Source: Bacteriovoracaceae bacterium UBA6153 (GTDB taxonomy: Bacteria > Bdellovibrionota > Bacteriovoracia > Bacteriovoracales > Bacteriovoracaceae). Taken from it: a DNA stretch of 64,000 nucleotides. The notes below the pieces were generated by a model that was not told the origin of the DNA, did not search any database, and saw only the letters and a list, made by a program, of their open reading frames with translations. The first letter of the stretch is position 1. Each line of letters begins with the position of its first letter. This document shows positions 16,956-25,912 of this stretch, one piece after another. The stretch lies in assembly GCA_002428265.1 (NCBI GenBank), contig DIUR01000001.1, positions 62,001-126,000 of the forward strand, written 5' to 3'. The translations under genes were made by a program, and so were the position numbers.

Positions 16956-17993
16956 TCAATGATAGCGGCGAGTTTTCAGAGAAAGTGTGCGCTTATCAAT
17001 ATAAGTCTGGGTGATTTTTGCATCTTTATGATTGAGATAGTCACGTACATACAACAAATCTTTGGATTTTATATAGAGCTCTGTTGCACATGCCTTCCTG
17101 AAACTGTGAGGTGTAATTCTTGTGCTAATTTCATTGTTAGGGATAGCACGCTCAATAATTTTTATGATTTTATTATACATGGCCTTAGGGGAGTAGGCCT
17201 TCCCGCTTTTGGTTTGAAAAAGAAAAATTTTATTGAACTCATTTTCGCCAATATAATGCTTCAAATTTTTAAAAATCAGCTCATCTTTTTGAATGACCAG
17301 GGTGTGCACATATCCACCTTTTCTGTTGAAGGTCATGGTCCTCGATTGAAAATCAAAATTTGCAATTTTTAACTCACATAATTCACTTAATCTCAATCCG
17401 CCATAATAAAGAAGATATAAAATAACCCGCTCACTTGTACGGAAAGTTTTTTCTTCAATGAGTTTAAAGTCTTCGCGAGAAAGCATCGTGGTTGGTGTGA
17501 CATCAACTTCCTTAAGAGTAATTGCGTGGATTTTACTCTTGACGGGGTTTTTAGAGAATTTATCAGAAGTGTCCTCATGAATTTCCTTCAAATATTCAAA
17601 GAAATTTTTAAGACTGGATAGGTGACGGCGCCTTGAAGAAACACTCATGGCATTCTGAAAAAAAAGCAGGTATTTTTCGGTTCGTTTTGAAAATACGGCC
17701 TTCCCTATCCAGAATTTTAGCCAAGAAAAAATAAAAATCCCCGTACCATTAGATTCTGGATTTCTAATGATCTCTTTATAGACGTTGCCACCATTGCCTA
17801 GGAATTCTTTATATTTTCCGATGATATCGCCGTTCACTTTTTCAATTTTTAACTTTTGGTCGTGCTCAATCCAGCTGAAAAATTTCAGCAAATCGGCCCT
17901 ATAGTTTTTGATGGTATGTTCCGATTTATTAAGGCGTCTTAAATTTGAAAGATAATTTTCTAACAGAATATTTTGTGAATGATCAGTATCCAA
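16956..17993 (-). CDS. Tyrosine recombinase with an enlarged N-terminal domain
   Basis: 345 residues. All catalytic residues are intact: Arg201 in GGLRLSEL, Lys225 in the beta hairpin, His296 and Arg299 in PHSFRKACA, His322 in NHKDAKIT and nucleophile Tyr331 in TQTYIDK. The N-terminal SAM-like domain contains about 45 extra residues (roughly 68-112, rich in Phe, Trp and Lys) between its two halves compared with XerC/D. The coding sequence is AT-rich (14 G+C of 60 at 17221-17280). It could be a Xer homologue or an integron/transposon-type recombinase; no transposase, tRNA or direct repeat accompanies it. A perfect palindrome lies 43 bases upstream of its start. Confidence 0.9.
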   Translation of the reverse strand: MDTDHSQNILLENYLSNLRRLNKSEHTIKNYRADLLKFFSWIEHDQKLKIEKVNGDIIGKYKEFLGNGGNVYKEIIRNPESNGTGIFIFSWLKFWIGKAVFSKRTEKYLLFFQNAMSVSSRRRHLSSLKNFFEYLKEIHEDTSDKFSKNPVKSKIHAITLKEVDVTPTTMLSREDFKLIEEKTFRTSERVILYLLYYGGLRLSELCELKIANFDFQSRTMTFNRKGGYVHTLVIQKDELIFKNLKHYIGENEFNKIFLFQTKSGKAYSPKAMYNKIIKIIERAIPNNEISTRITPHSFRKACATELYIKSKDLLYVRDYLNHKDAKITQTYIDKRTLSLKTRRYH

Positions 17994-18035
17994 TCTTTTT
18001 TAATCCTTTAAAAAATGATCGTTGAATAACTTAAA

Positions 18036-18067
18036 AAGCTACATATAATTTATATTATATGTAGCTT
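18036..18067. repeat. Perfect 14-bp-arm palindrome upstream of the recombinase
   Basis: 18036-18049 (AAGCTACATATAAT) is the exact reverse complement of 18054-18067, with a TTAT centre. It lies between the end of the gene at 18114 and the start of the recombinase at 17993, both on the minus strand. On that strand the stem is followed by TTTTT, so it may terminate the upstream gene, though the stem is AT-rich. Its size and symmetry also fit a recombinase core site or an operator. Confidence 0.6.
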
Positions 18068-18113
18068 ATGGTTTTTAAGTCAAAGAAATTATTAATTTTT
18101 GCTGTAATAGGCC

Positions 18114-20174
18114 CTAGAAGCCGTTTAAATCGATGAACTCACCCAAAAGGTCGCGTTCAAGTTTCTTTTGCTCTTCTAATCTCTGCTTTTCAGAATAAAT
18201 GTCTGTGCTTTCAAGTGAATTATCTTGCTCAGTAATGCGCAGATCGTATGACCTGTTGGCGATACGAGATTGAATGATGGTTAATTCATTATAAAGAGCG
18301 CGGTAATTTAATTTCCCATATTCAAATTGAACGGGTTTGATTTTTTGTCCGGCCATTTCAAGTTTTAAATAAATCAGCTCTTCAAGTTTATCTTGTGGAA
18401 GAAGAGAGATTAAAAATCCCACGCCAATCTTATTAAAGATTCCCGACTCGTTTAGTTTTACAAGTCTTCTAAGTTTAGCTTCAGAATTTTGAGTCGTGTC
18501 GCTTAAGATCGCACTCAAGTCTTTTGCTAGGCTTTTTAAGCGGTCTTCTCTGATAATGCGCTCAACTAGTAAGAAGTCTTTTAGTTTTTGCCACTCTGAC
18601 GTGCCGTCTTCAACATTGTGAAAATCTCTTTTTGCTTCAGTGTACGCTGTCAGGCGCTTGTAGAGCTCATCAGCGCTGATTTCTTTTAAGTAATTAAAGC
18701 CCTCTGCCTTTAGAACTAATTGAAAGAAAATTCTCGTATCTGATTTATTTTCGTAGTTTTTCCAAGGGCCATAATCGATTACGGAGTCAAACTTAGTCGG
18801 GATCTGCCCAGACATGAATCTTCTGATGATTTTTTGTTCGGCATCGCTGAAGAATTTATCTCTGCGCTCAAATGTGACGCCGAAATCAGGATTTCTATGG
18901 CTCACGTCTTCAGAGTTGAATCTTGGAATAAGACCAAAGTTATTTTGGTAACTTTCATCTTTTAACTCAACTAGACCTTTTCCTATTTTTCCTTCGATAT
19001 ATTTTGAATAAGAAGGGTAGTAGAACTCAAGGTTGTTCTCATTTTTATCAATGAAAGTGACTTTAGAGTCAGTAAAAGCACGGTCTTTCTTGTAACTGGC
19101 CAGTACGATTGATAGTTTTACTTTTTTAGTCGTCCCAGTGAAGTCGTTAAGACCTTTAAAAATTCTTGAAACTCTACGCTCTTTTGGCGGAAGAGCTCTG
19201 TCGGCCTCAAAGATCTTTTCAGCTTTATCAAATGAAGTGATAAGTTTATCTTTTAGTTCATTTGCGCTCTCAATTTTGTTAAAGACAACAGTGTCTTTAA
19301 ATTTAAGAGTATTGTTAAGAATCTGATTGTAAGCGGCCTTTGATTCTTCATGTTTTAAGTCAAAAACGTAATCCAGGATAAATTGTGCTCCAGGATTATA
19401 GACAAGACCGTATTGAGCAAGCTCTCCGCGATCCATAATTCTTGTAATCTGTTTATCTAAGATGCGGATTCCAAAAATATCAAACGACATCCCGAAACCT
19501 GCACTTACTCCAGCGCTACTTCCTCTTGTTGAAATCATTTTTAGTCTTACGCGAGTTTCATCAATTCTAAAGACCTGAATCGTGAACTCTCCACTTACAA
19601 TGTAGTAAGCACCGGCATTAGCACTGATGATAACCGGAGCGACCATCGTAGAAGTCGCGCGTGCTTCAACGGCGATATTTAAGTTTGCGGGCATGCTGAC
19701 AAAGTCACCAGCATCTAAATTTTTTAAGACGAGATCAGCATTTAAAGGGAGTCTTTTAGGTGTATAAGGAATCGCTTTGATGGCCTCTTTTTTACTTTTA
19801 AACTGTCTTACAAAAAGAAAACTAGTGTTGCGATTCACTGAGAATGAGAAGGGAAGTTCAACGAAGTTATTAATTAAATCTCCTACATTGATTCCTGCAT
19901 TAACATCCCATTTGTCGATTCTGGTAAAAAACTGGTCTTGGTAAGAAGTTTCAACTTCGTATTTATATTTTGATGAAAGATTGATTCCATCGGCCAGATC
20001 GACATCTAATAATTTTATTGAGGCCTTAATATCAAGGGCCGCTACTTCATCACGTATTTTTGTAGCAAAAGTTTTCTTCTCTAAAAGCTCAGAGATATCC
20101 TCTTGGGCAAAAAGAGAGCTCGCGTGGATTGTAAGAATCGACGTGAAAATGACGAGTGAAATTTTCTGCTTCAT
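18114..20174 (-). CDS. Large exported protein, unknown function
   Basis: 686 residues from ATG 20174, which follows GGATACAGGT; a TTG five codons earlier is in frame but unlikely. It starts with a signal peptide (MKQKISLVIFTSILTIHASSLFA) and has no further membrane segment. The first part (to about residue 260) is beta-rich and contains glycine-rich stretches (SAGVSAGFGMSFDIFGIRIL); the rest is helical, charged and rich in Lys, Glu and Leu. There are no cysteines in the mature part that I can see. A periplasmic or surface role is likely, but no family is recognised. The palindrome at 18036-18067 follows its stop. Confidence 0.75.
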   Translation of the reverse strand: MKQKISLVIFTSILTIHASSLFAQEDISELLEKKTFATKIRDEVAALDIKASIKLLDVDLADGINLSSKYKYEVETSYQDQFFTRIDKWDVNAGINVGDLINNFVELPFSFSVNRNTSFLFVRQFKSKKEAIKAIPYTPKRLPLNADLVLKNLDAGDFVSMPANLNIAVEARATSTMVAPVIISANAGAYYIVSGEFTIQVFRIDETRVRLKMISTRGSSAGVSAGFGMSFDIFGIRILDKQITRIMDRGELAQYGLVYNPGAQFILDYVFDLKHEESKAAYNQILNNTLKFKDTVVFNKIESANELKDKLITSFDKAEKIFEADRALPPKERRVSRIFKGLNDFTGTTKKVKLSIVLASYKKDRAFTDSKVTFIDKNENNLEFYYPSYSKYIEGKIGKGLVELKDESYQNNFGLIPRFNSEDVSHRNPDFGVTFERRDKFFSDAEQKIIRRFMSGQIPTKFDSVIDYGPWKNYENKSDTRIFFQLVLKAEGFNYLKEISADELYKRLTAYTEAKRDFHNVEDGTSEWQKLKDFLLVERIIREDRLKSLAKDLSAILSDTTQNSEAKLRRLVKLNESGIFNKIGVGFLISLLPQDKLEELIYLKLEMAGQKIKPVQFEYGKLNYRALYNELTIIQSRIANRSYDLRITEQDNSLESTDIYSEKQRLEEQKKLERDLLGEFIDLNGF

Positions 20175-20297
20175 ACCTGTATCCTTCAATAGTGGTTATG
20201 AGCATCTTAATGGCAAAGGGTGCAATGCGGCAGTCTAAGCTTAGGAGTATGTATTTTTTACTATGTGGTGTCTGTTAAGTTTGCTAAACTCTAACCC

Positions 20298-20912
20298 ATG
20301 GACATCTTAGACCCTATATTAAAGATAGCGACGGACCCTCTCGCTTTCTTCCAGTTTTTCGGATATTTAGGACTTGCGGCCATCCTCTTTGCAGAGGTTG
20401 GGCTCTTCGGGTTCTTTCTTCCAGGAGACTCACTTCTCTTAACCCTAGGCCTTATATCGTCAAAGGGTGATATCGATATCAAAATTCTTATCCCATCGCT
20501 TTTAGTCGCTACTATTTTAGGGGATCATTTCAGCTACTTTTTAGGCAGACGCTTTGCGGACTGGACTAAAAAAAATATGAAGAGAATCCTCTTGGAAGAG
20601 CGTCACCTCGATCTGGCCCACGAGTTTTATGTAAAGCACGGTGGGAAGACGATTCTTTTTTGTAAGTTTATAGCTTTTGTAAGAACATTTGCTCCGTTCA
20701 TTGCCGGAACCAGCAAGATGGATTACAAAAGATTTTGTCTATACGAAGTGGCCGGGGCCGTTTTATGGGTAGGCGGAATTGTGGGCGGAGCTCATTACTT
20801 AGGTAAAACAGTCGACTTTGATATCGCAGAATACTTCCATTATTTTGTCATAATCCTGCTATTTTTACTCATTTCGCCATTTTTTTTAAAATTCTTCAAG
20901 AAGAAGCTATAA
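20298..20912 (+). CDS. DedA family membrane protein
   Basis: 204 residues, typical of DedA. Family hallmarks: an N-terminal amphipathic part, GYLGLAAILFAEVGLFGFFLPGDSLLLTLGLIS with the conserved acidic residue and F-x-P-G-D/E, the GDHFSYFLGRRFADW segment (G-[DN]-x-x-x-Y-x-x-G-R), FVRTFAPFIAGTSKMDYKRF with the key arginine, and terminal hydrophobic helices. These proteins act in the inner membrane, where some flip polyprenyl phosphate or phosphatidylethanolamine; the specific substrate here is unknown. It is divergent from the large exported-protein gene and followed at 68 bases by the KamA-like gene. Confidence 0.93.
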   Translation: MDILDPILKIATDPLAFFQFFGYLGLAAILFAEVGLFGFFLPGDSLLLTLGLISSKGDIDIKILIPSLLVATILGDHFSYFLGRRFADWTKKNMKRILLEERHLDLAHEFYVKHGGKTILFCKFIAFVRTFAPFIAGTSKMDYKRFCLYEVAGAVLWVGGIVGGAHYLGKTVDFDIAEYFHYFVIILLFLLISPFFLKFFKKKL

Positions 20913-20980
20913 TAACTCTATAAAATATTTATTAGCTAAAAAGTTTTTCTCGAAAATTAAGAGGATACTAAAGAGGATTT

Positions 20981-22333
20981 ATGTCAGATTTACAAAACAA
21001 AAGAGACCTGAGGCTCACGCTAAAAGACGGAGCTCACCGCGAGTTTAGAACTGATGATTTCTGGAGAGTCATTCCTGCGTGGAAAGATGTAACCAAAGAA
21101 GAGTTCGGCGATCACATGTGGCAGATGAAAAACTCTATCAAAAAAGTTGAACAGGTTAAGACTGTTCTAGCTGAGCTTTGCACGGAAGAATTTTATCAAG
21201 ACATGCTGGATGGACAACATAAAACTCCAATGAACATTAGGATCACTCCTTATGTTTTTGCTCTGATTGATTGGAGCGATCCAGTTAATGATCCACTAAG
21301 AAAACAGTTCCTACCAATTGGATCTCAATTTTTACCAGATCACCCGTACTATGAAGCTGACTCTCTTCACGAAGATGTTGATGCGCCAGTTCCAGGATTG
21401 ACTCACAGGTATTACGATAAAGTTTTATTTTTACCGACGACAATTTGTCCGGTTTATTGTTCATATTGCACGCGCTCACGTCTGATTGGTGGATCAACTG
21501 AGACAGTTGAGAAAGAAACTTACGGTGTTAATACGGCAAGAATGGAAGCCGCTTTTGAGTACATTAGAAACACTCCACAAGTTGAAGACGTGGTTATTTC
21601 TGGTGGGGACGCTTTCATGCTTACCTCAAAACAATTAACTTATATCGGGGAGAGTTTATTAAACATTCCTCATATCAGACGTATTAGATTTGCAACGAAA
21701 GGAATTGCGATTTACCCTCAGAAAATTACCAGTGACCACGAATGGTTTAAAGCTCTTTGTGACGTTCACCAAAAAGGTAAAGAGATGGGGAAATCTGTTG
21801 TGGTTCACACACATTTTTCTTCTCCGAAAGAAATTACAATTTATTCTAAAATGGCGATGGATAGACTTTTTGCTGCCGGAATTATCGTAAGAAATCAGGC
21901 CGTGCTTCAAGAAGGTGTAAACGATTCAATCAACGATATGGTTCTTCTGATTCGTCAGATGGAATACATGAACGTTCAGCCGTATTACGTTTATATTCAC
22001 GATATGGTTCCAGGATGCGAGCACTTCAGAACAACAATTGCTGAGAGTGTGGCGCTGGAAAAAGCAATGCGTGGAACGACTGCAGGATTCAACACACCAA
22101 CATTCGTGTGTGATGCTCCAGGTGGAGGTGGTAAACGCCATATCGCTTCTTATGAATACTACGATCAGGAAAATGGGATTTCTGTATGGACTGCCCCAAA
22201 CGTTAAGCCTGGGGAAGTCTTTTTCTATTTCGATCCGATTAGAAAACTCTCTCCTGAAGCTCAAGCGAGATGGGCAGACCCAGCTAAGCGCGAAGCTATG
22301 ATCGCTGATGCCCGTAAAAAGGCCGGATTCTAA
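20981..22333 (+). CDS. Lysine 2,3-aminomutase family radical SAM enzyme
   Basis: 450 residues. The radical SAM cluster is C-x3-C-x2-C in TICPVYCSYCTRSR (Cys156, 160, 163), followed by EDVVISGGDAFML. The pyridoxal phosphate lysine sits in DAPGGGGKR (Lys385). This architecture belongs to the KamA/EpmB/glutamate-2,3-aminomutase group, which shift an amino group between C2 and C3. The length (416-450) fits free amino-acid aminomutases better than EpmB (about 340 residues), and no efp or epmA gene is nearby. The substrate cannot be assigned by eye. ATG 20981 follows AAAGAGGATTT, and a strong terminator follows at 22344. Confidence 0.9.
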   Translation: MSDLQNKRDLRLTLKDGAHREFRTDDFWRVIPAWKDVTKEEFGDHMWQMKNSIKKVEQVKTVLAELCTEEFYQDMLDGQHKTPMNIRITPYVFALIDWSDPVNDPLRKQFLPIGSQFLPDHPYYEADSLHEDVDAPVPGLTHRYYDKVLFLPTTICPVYCSYCTRSRLIGGSTETVEKETYGVNTARMEAAFEYIRNTPQVEDVVISGGDAFMLTSKQLTYIGESLLNIPHIRRIRFATKGIAIYPQKITSDHEWFKALCDVHQKGKEMGKSVVVHTHFSSPKEITIYSKMAMDRLFAAGIIVRNQAVLQEGVNDSINDMVLLIRQMEYMNVQPYYVYIHDMVPGCEHFRTTIAESVALEKAMRGTTAGFNTPTFVCDAPGGGGKRHIASYEYYDQENGISVWTAPNVKPGEVFFYFDPIRKLSPEAQARWADPAKREAMIADARKKAGF

Positions 22334-22343
22334 TTAATTTCAT

Positions 22344-22375
22344 CAAGAAGGGAGCCTAGGTTCCCTTCTTGTTTT
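22344..22375 (+). terminator. Intrinsic terminator after the aminomutase gene
   Basis: 22344-22353 (CAAGAAGGGA) pairs perfectly with 22362-22371, loop GCCTAGGT, followed by TTTT. It lies 11 bases after the stop codon and separates this gene from htpX. Confidence 0.85.
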
Positions 22376-22515
22376 CTACATTCAAATTATACGAACAAAT
22401 TTTCAAAAAGCTTCAATTAAAGTGATGGATTCATTCAGCATTATTGAATAGTATTTTATACGGGTAATGCTAAATTAGAATATCAACAAATTTTCTTAAA
22501 GGAGAAAATTAACAA

Positions 22516-23418
22516 ATGAAGCGAATTTTTATTTTCCTTGCTGTCTCATTATTAATTTCCATCACCATCAGTACAATTATGTCTGTATTGGGGGTCGGAC
22601 ACTATATCGCCAATGGCGGAATCCAATACGGAAGCTTAATGCTGTTTTGCTTGCTTTGGGGTATTGGTGGATCGCTCATCGCACTTCTACTATCAAAGCA
22701 GCTTGCTAAATGGACCATGGGTGTTCAGATCGTAACGTTAGAAGGGCCACACAGAAACATCGTCGATAAAGTTCACCGTCTTTCAAGACGTGCAGGTCTT
22801 ACGGAAATGCCTGAAGTTGGTATCTATCAATCTGGTGAAGTAAATGCCTTTGCTACAGGTAGATCTAGAAACAGCTCACTTGTGGCGGTCTCAACAGGTC
22901 TTTTATCAAGAATGGACGACGCTGAAGTTGAAGGTGTTCTGGCCCACGAGGTTGCTCACATTGCTAACGGTGACATGGTAACAATGGCGCTCGTTCAAGG
23001 TGTCGTGAACGCTTTCGTTATGTTCTTTTCTCGTATTATCGCATTCGCTATTTCTCAGGCAATGAGAGGCAATGATGAGGATGATGCTCCAGTTAACCCA
23101 TTTGTTAACATGGCCATCGTATTTGTTTTAGATATCGTTTTAGGATTTCTAGCAATGCCGATCATTGCATGGTTTTCTCGTTATAGAGAGTTCCGCGCAG
23201 ATAAAGGTGGAGCAGATTTAGCAGGTCGTGAAAAAATGATCGCAGCTCTTGAGTCACTTCAGCGTGCTTACCCACAGCTTGATGTTGCAGATGGGCCGAA
23301 AGCTGATCCAAACTTTAGATCAATGCAAATATCTTCTAAGTCGGGGATGATGCAATTATTTTCTACTCACCCGCCACTTGATGTGAGAATTGCAGCACTA
23401 AGAAAAGGATCGATGTAA
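22516..23418 (+). CDS. htpX: HtpX membrane metalloprotease
   Basis: 300 residues. Two N-terminal membrane helices (about residues 3-25 and 35-60) precede the zinc motif HEVAH (about 144-148) in GVLAHEVAHIANGDM; two further helices follow (about 158-180 and 190-215), and the third zinc ligand region is FSRYREFRADKGGADLAG. FSTHPPLDVRI is the conserved C-terminal motif. HtpX degrades misfolded inner-membrane proteins with its active site on the cytoplasmic face. ATG 22516 follows AAAGGAGAAAATTAACA. It ends one base before the convergent FabK-like gene, leaving no room for a separate terminator. Confidence 0.97.
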   Translation: MKRIFIFLAVSLLISITISTIMSVLGVGHYIANGGIQYGSLMLFCLLWGIGGSLIALLLSKQLAKWTMGVQIVTLEGPHRNIVDKVHRLSRRAGLTEMPEVGIYQSGEVNAFATGRSRNSSLVAVSTGLLSRMDDAEVEGVLAHEVAHIANGDMVTMALVQGVVNAFVMFFSRIIAFAISQAMRGNDEDDAPVNPFVNMAIVFVLDIVLGFLAMPIIAWFSRYREFRADKGGADLAGREKMIAALESLQRAYPQLDVADGPKADPNFRSMQISSKSGMMQLFSTHPPLDVRIAALRKGSM

Positions 23419-23419
23419 T

Positions 23420-24373
23420 TTAGATAGTATGGGGTAGTTGTGAAAGAGTTTTTTGGTAATCACTAAGAAGCTCTTTCATGACACTTTCAACACTTGGTAT
23501 ATCTTTAATTGAGCTGATAATTTGTCCAACTTCTAACTCTCCGGCCTCCAGGTCACCATCAAGCATTCCCATCTTTGCTCTGTATTTTCCTAAATGAGTA
23601 TTGAGTTTTTCAGTTAATTCACTCCCAGTGAATTGTTCTTCAATTGATTTGATCTCGCTTGCGAATGTATTAGCAAAGAGTCTGACTGGAACAGTTTTTC
23701 TCATCATGATTTGTGTAGAGTGGGGAAGAGATGTTAAGAGCAGCTTTTTAAAGTTGTCATGAGCACTTGATTCAGTTGTCATGAGAAAGCGTGTACCTAA
23801 TTGAACCCCGTCAGCTCCAAGCGCCATTGCGGCAAGAATAGAGGCCCCAGAAGCAATTCCTCCGGCCGCAATGAGTGGAACCTTAGTAACTTTTTTTACC
23901 TGCGGAATAAGAGTTAGAGTTGTGATTTCTTCACGACCATTATGTCCTCCGGCCTCAAAGCCTTCGGCCACAATAGCATCAACTCCGGCATCACTGCACT
24001 TTAGTGCAAGCTCAGGTGAAGATGTTACATGAGCGACAATTGCATTTTTATCTTTTAAATACTGAGTGAATTTTTTAGGAGATCCGGCAGAAGTAAAAAA
24101 GATTTTTACTCCTAATTCCAGAGCACAATCAATCTGCTCCTGAGCTTTGTCGTATAAAAGAGGAACATTCACACCAAAAGGTTTTGTTGTAAGACTTTGG
24201 GCCTTTAATATATGCTGACGAAGGAGATCCGGCTTCATTGAGCCTGCTCCAATTAATCCAAGTCCTCCGGCATTTGAGACTGCTGCTGCAAGCTTTGCAC
24301 CTGAAACCCAAACCATTCCACCTTGAATGATAGGATGCTCGATTTTAAAAAGTTCAGTGATTTTATTTGTCAT
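23420..24373 (-). CDS. FabK-like enoyl-ACP reductase or nitronate monooxygenase
   Basis: 317 residues, a flavin TIM-barrel enzyme. Visible motifs are HPIIQGGMVWVSGAKLAAAVSNAGGLGLIGAGSM at the start, VAEGFEAGGHNG (about 134-145), VPLIAAGGIASGASILAAMALGADGVQLGTRFL (FMN phosphate-binding). The EGxEAGGHxG and start motifs resemble FabK of streptococci as much as 2-nitropropane dioxygenases, so a role in fatty acid synthesis is possible but undecided. It is the last gene of the minus-strand run beginning at 29663 and is separated by six bases from the kinase gene. No fab genes are nearby to break the tie. Confidence 0.85.
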   Translation of the reverse strand: MTNKITELFKIEHPIIQGGMVWVSGAKLAAAVSNAGGLGLIGAGSMKPDLLRQHILKAQSLTTKPFGVNVPLLYDKAQEQIDCALELGVKIFFTSAGSPKKFTQYLKDKNAIVAHVTSSPELALKCSDAGVDAIVAEGFEAGGHNGREEITTLTLIPQVKKVTKVPLIAAGGIASGASILAAMALGADGVQLGTRFLMTTESSAHDNFKKLLLTSLPHSTQIMMRKTVPVRLFANTFASEIKSIEEQFTGSELTEKLNTHLGKYRAKMGMLDGDLEAGELEVGQIISSIKDIPSVESVMKELLSDYQKTLSQLPHTI

Positions 24374-24379
24374 AAGGTA

Positions 24380-24994
24380 TTAAGCTTTTTTAGGGAAATA
24401 AAGTCTGACAACCATTCCAGAATTATCAAGGCGTCTGATCCATTCGACTTTTCCGCCAATATTTTTCATATTGTTCATCATAATTTCTTTGCCGATACCG
24501 TGAGGAATTAGAGACATCTCGACGGGCGAAGACATGGTGGTTGCTTTTTCAACACCGTTATCTACGAGCTCTAGGATACAACTAGGGCCTGTATCGAGAA
24601 GTCGAATAATGATTTTTGTCGATTTTGCTTTAAATGAATTATCTATAGCATTCTCGATAACTTGAAAGATTAGTTTAGGATTTAGTTCAATCTGATAGAC
24701 CTCGCGTGGGCGATAATCTTTTATTTCATTTCTAATATCAACTGGAAAAAGGCCTCTCGCTGACTCACCCATTGAGTAAAGTTGATCAATAAATTCTGAA
24801 GGAGAGTATGTGCTTTTTAAATCTTCACCTTCTTCTTTTAAGTGTCTGTAGGCATCGTTTATAAGTTCACTTATTCTAAAAAGATTCGTCTTAATGGGTA
24901 AAAAATCTTCTTCTCCATATTTTTTGGAGAGGATCGAAGTATGACCTGCGATGAGAGTAAGTTTATTTCTAATGTCGTGAAGATATGTAAGCAT
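24380..24994 (-). CDS. Sensorless soluble histidine kinase
   Basis: 204 residues. The phosphoacceptor motif HDIRNKLTLIAG starts at residue 6 (His6), so the protein is just a short dimerisation domain followed by an HATPase domain: QVIENAIDNSFKA is the N-box, LELVDNGVE the G1 box and GIGKEIMMNNMKNIGG the G2 region. No sensor or membrane segment exists. The ATG has no Shine-Dalgarno (preceded by TTTTTTATAT), and the frame is continuous with the upstream HTH gene except for one TAA and 20 codons. It may be translated by coupling or readthrough, and may take its input from the neighbouring regulators. The partner is unknown. Confidence 0.8.
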   Translation of the reverse strand: MLTYLHDIRNKLTLIAGHTSILSKKYGEEDFLPIKTNLFRISELINDAYRHLKEEGEDLKSTYSPSEFIDQLYSMGESARGLFPVDIRNEIKDYRPREVYQIELNPKLIFQVIENAIDNSFKAKSTKIIIRLLDTGPSCILELVDNGVEKATTMSSPVEMSLIPHGIGKEIMMNNMKNIGGKVEWIRRLDNSGMVVRLYFPKKA

Positions 24995-25054
24995 ATATAA
25001 AAAATAAGTCTGCTTAGCGATTGTGTCAAGTTTGATGAATAAGCAAAAGAAAGC

Positions 25055-25912
25055 TTATTTAAAATTTAAGCCATTCAGGTCAATGACATAACGGTTGGCC
25101 GGATCACCCTGCAAAATTGAGGAAATCTTACTAATCGGTGCATGTTTTTTTTGTTTAAAATAACTTAAACTTGATATTACGCCCATTTTCGTGAAGCATG
25201 TCTCAGGGTTAGAGAACTGATGCCTTCTGATACCAAGCTCTATTAAAACGTCATTGTGTGGCGTATCTGCAATCGTTACAAAGCCATTTCGAATCGACTC
25301 TACAGTGTATTTATTGTTGTGATCGAAGAGCTTAGTGCATTCTTCAATAAAATAAGTCACAGTCTCTAAAATTGTTTTTTGTTGAGAAAGTTTTTGACCC
25401 AATTTCGAAGCACCTAAAAGGAATGGGCTTCTTCTTCCCATGTTTATAAAATCTTCTTGTTTAAGATTATATGTTCTTCCAAGGAATTGGTTCATATCAG
25501 TGATGAGATGAATATTCGTCTTGTATCCATCGGTCATAAAAAAATCATCTGTCAGTTGAAATTTGCGAAGCAAATTGGTTTTCGCTCGAAGACCTTTATT
25601 AACCTCGACATAATTAACAATATTTCGAAGTGGTAGTACTCCACTATAAGAGGCCTTACGGTACTTTTCCATTAAAGGAAGAGCATCTTCTTTAAGAACG
25701 AAGTTACTGTTGAGCAAATCTTCGAAGTGAAAATTATAATTTTCGGCCAGTTGATAAATGGCGTCCAGTGGAAGAAAAGCGCGGACCTTTTTAAATCTTC
25801 GAAATTCAGGAAGACTCATTCCTAAAAGAGCGCAAAGTTTCTCATCATCAATGAGCTTGTAGTCTTTGATTCTCTCCAGGTTATCCCAGAAGATCTTGCT
25901 CTCATTAAGCAT
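25055..25912 (-). CDS. HTH-domain regulator, second of a paralogous pair
   Basis: 285 residues. An XRE-like helix-turn-helix is suggested at about 21-70 (DEKLCALLGMSLPEFRRFKKVRAFLPLDAIYQLAENYNFHFEDLL). The remaining 210 residues form one soluble domain with a single conserved-looking cysteine (NPETCFTKMGV). Part of it (LGASKLGQKLSQQKTILETVTYFIEECTKLFDHN) parallels the same region of the gene just upstream, implying duplication. Its start overlaps the upstream gene by eight bases, and its stop is in frame with the kinase downstream. The HTH assignment is moderate; ligand and targets are unknown. Confidence 0.7.
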   Translation of the reverse strand: MLNESKIFWDNLERIKDYKLIDDEKLCALLGMSLPEFRRFKKVRAFLPLDAIYQLAENYNFHFEDLLNSNFVLKEDALPLMEKYRKASYSGVLPLRNIVNYVEVNKGLRAKTNLLRKFQLTDDFFMTDGYKTNIHLITDMNQFLGRTYNLKQEDFINMGRRSPFLLGASKLGQKLSQQKTILETVTYFIEECTKLFDHNNKYTVESIRNGFVTIADTPHNDVLIELGIRRHQFSNPETCFTKMGVISSLSYFKQKKHAPISKISSILQGDPANRYVIDLNGLNFK

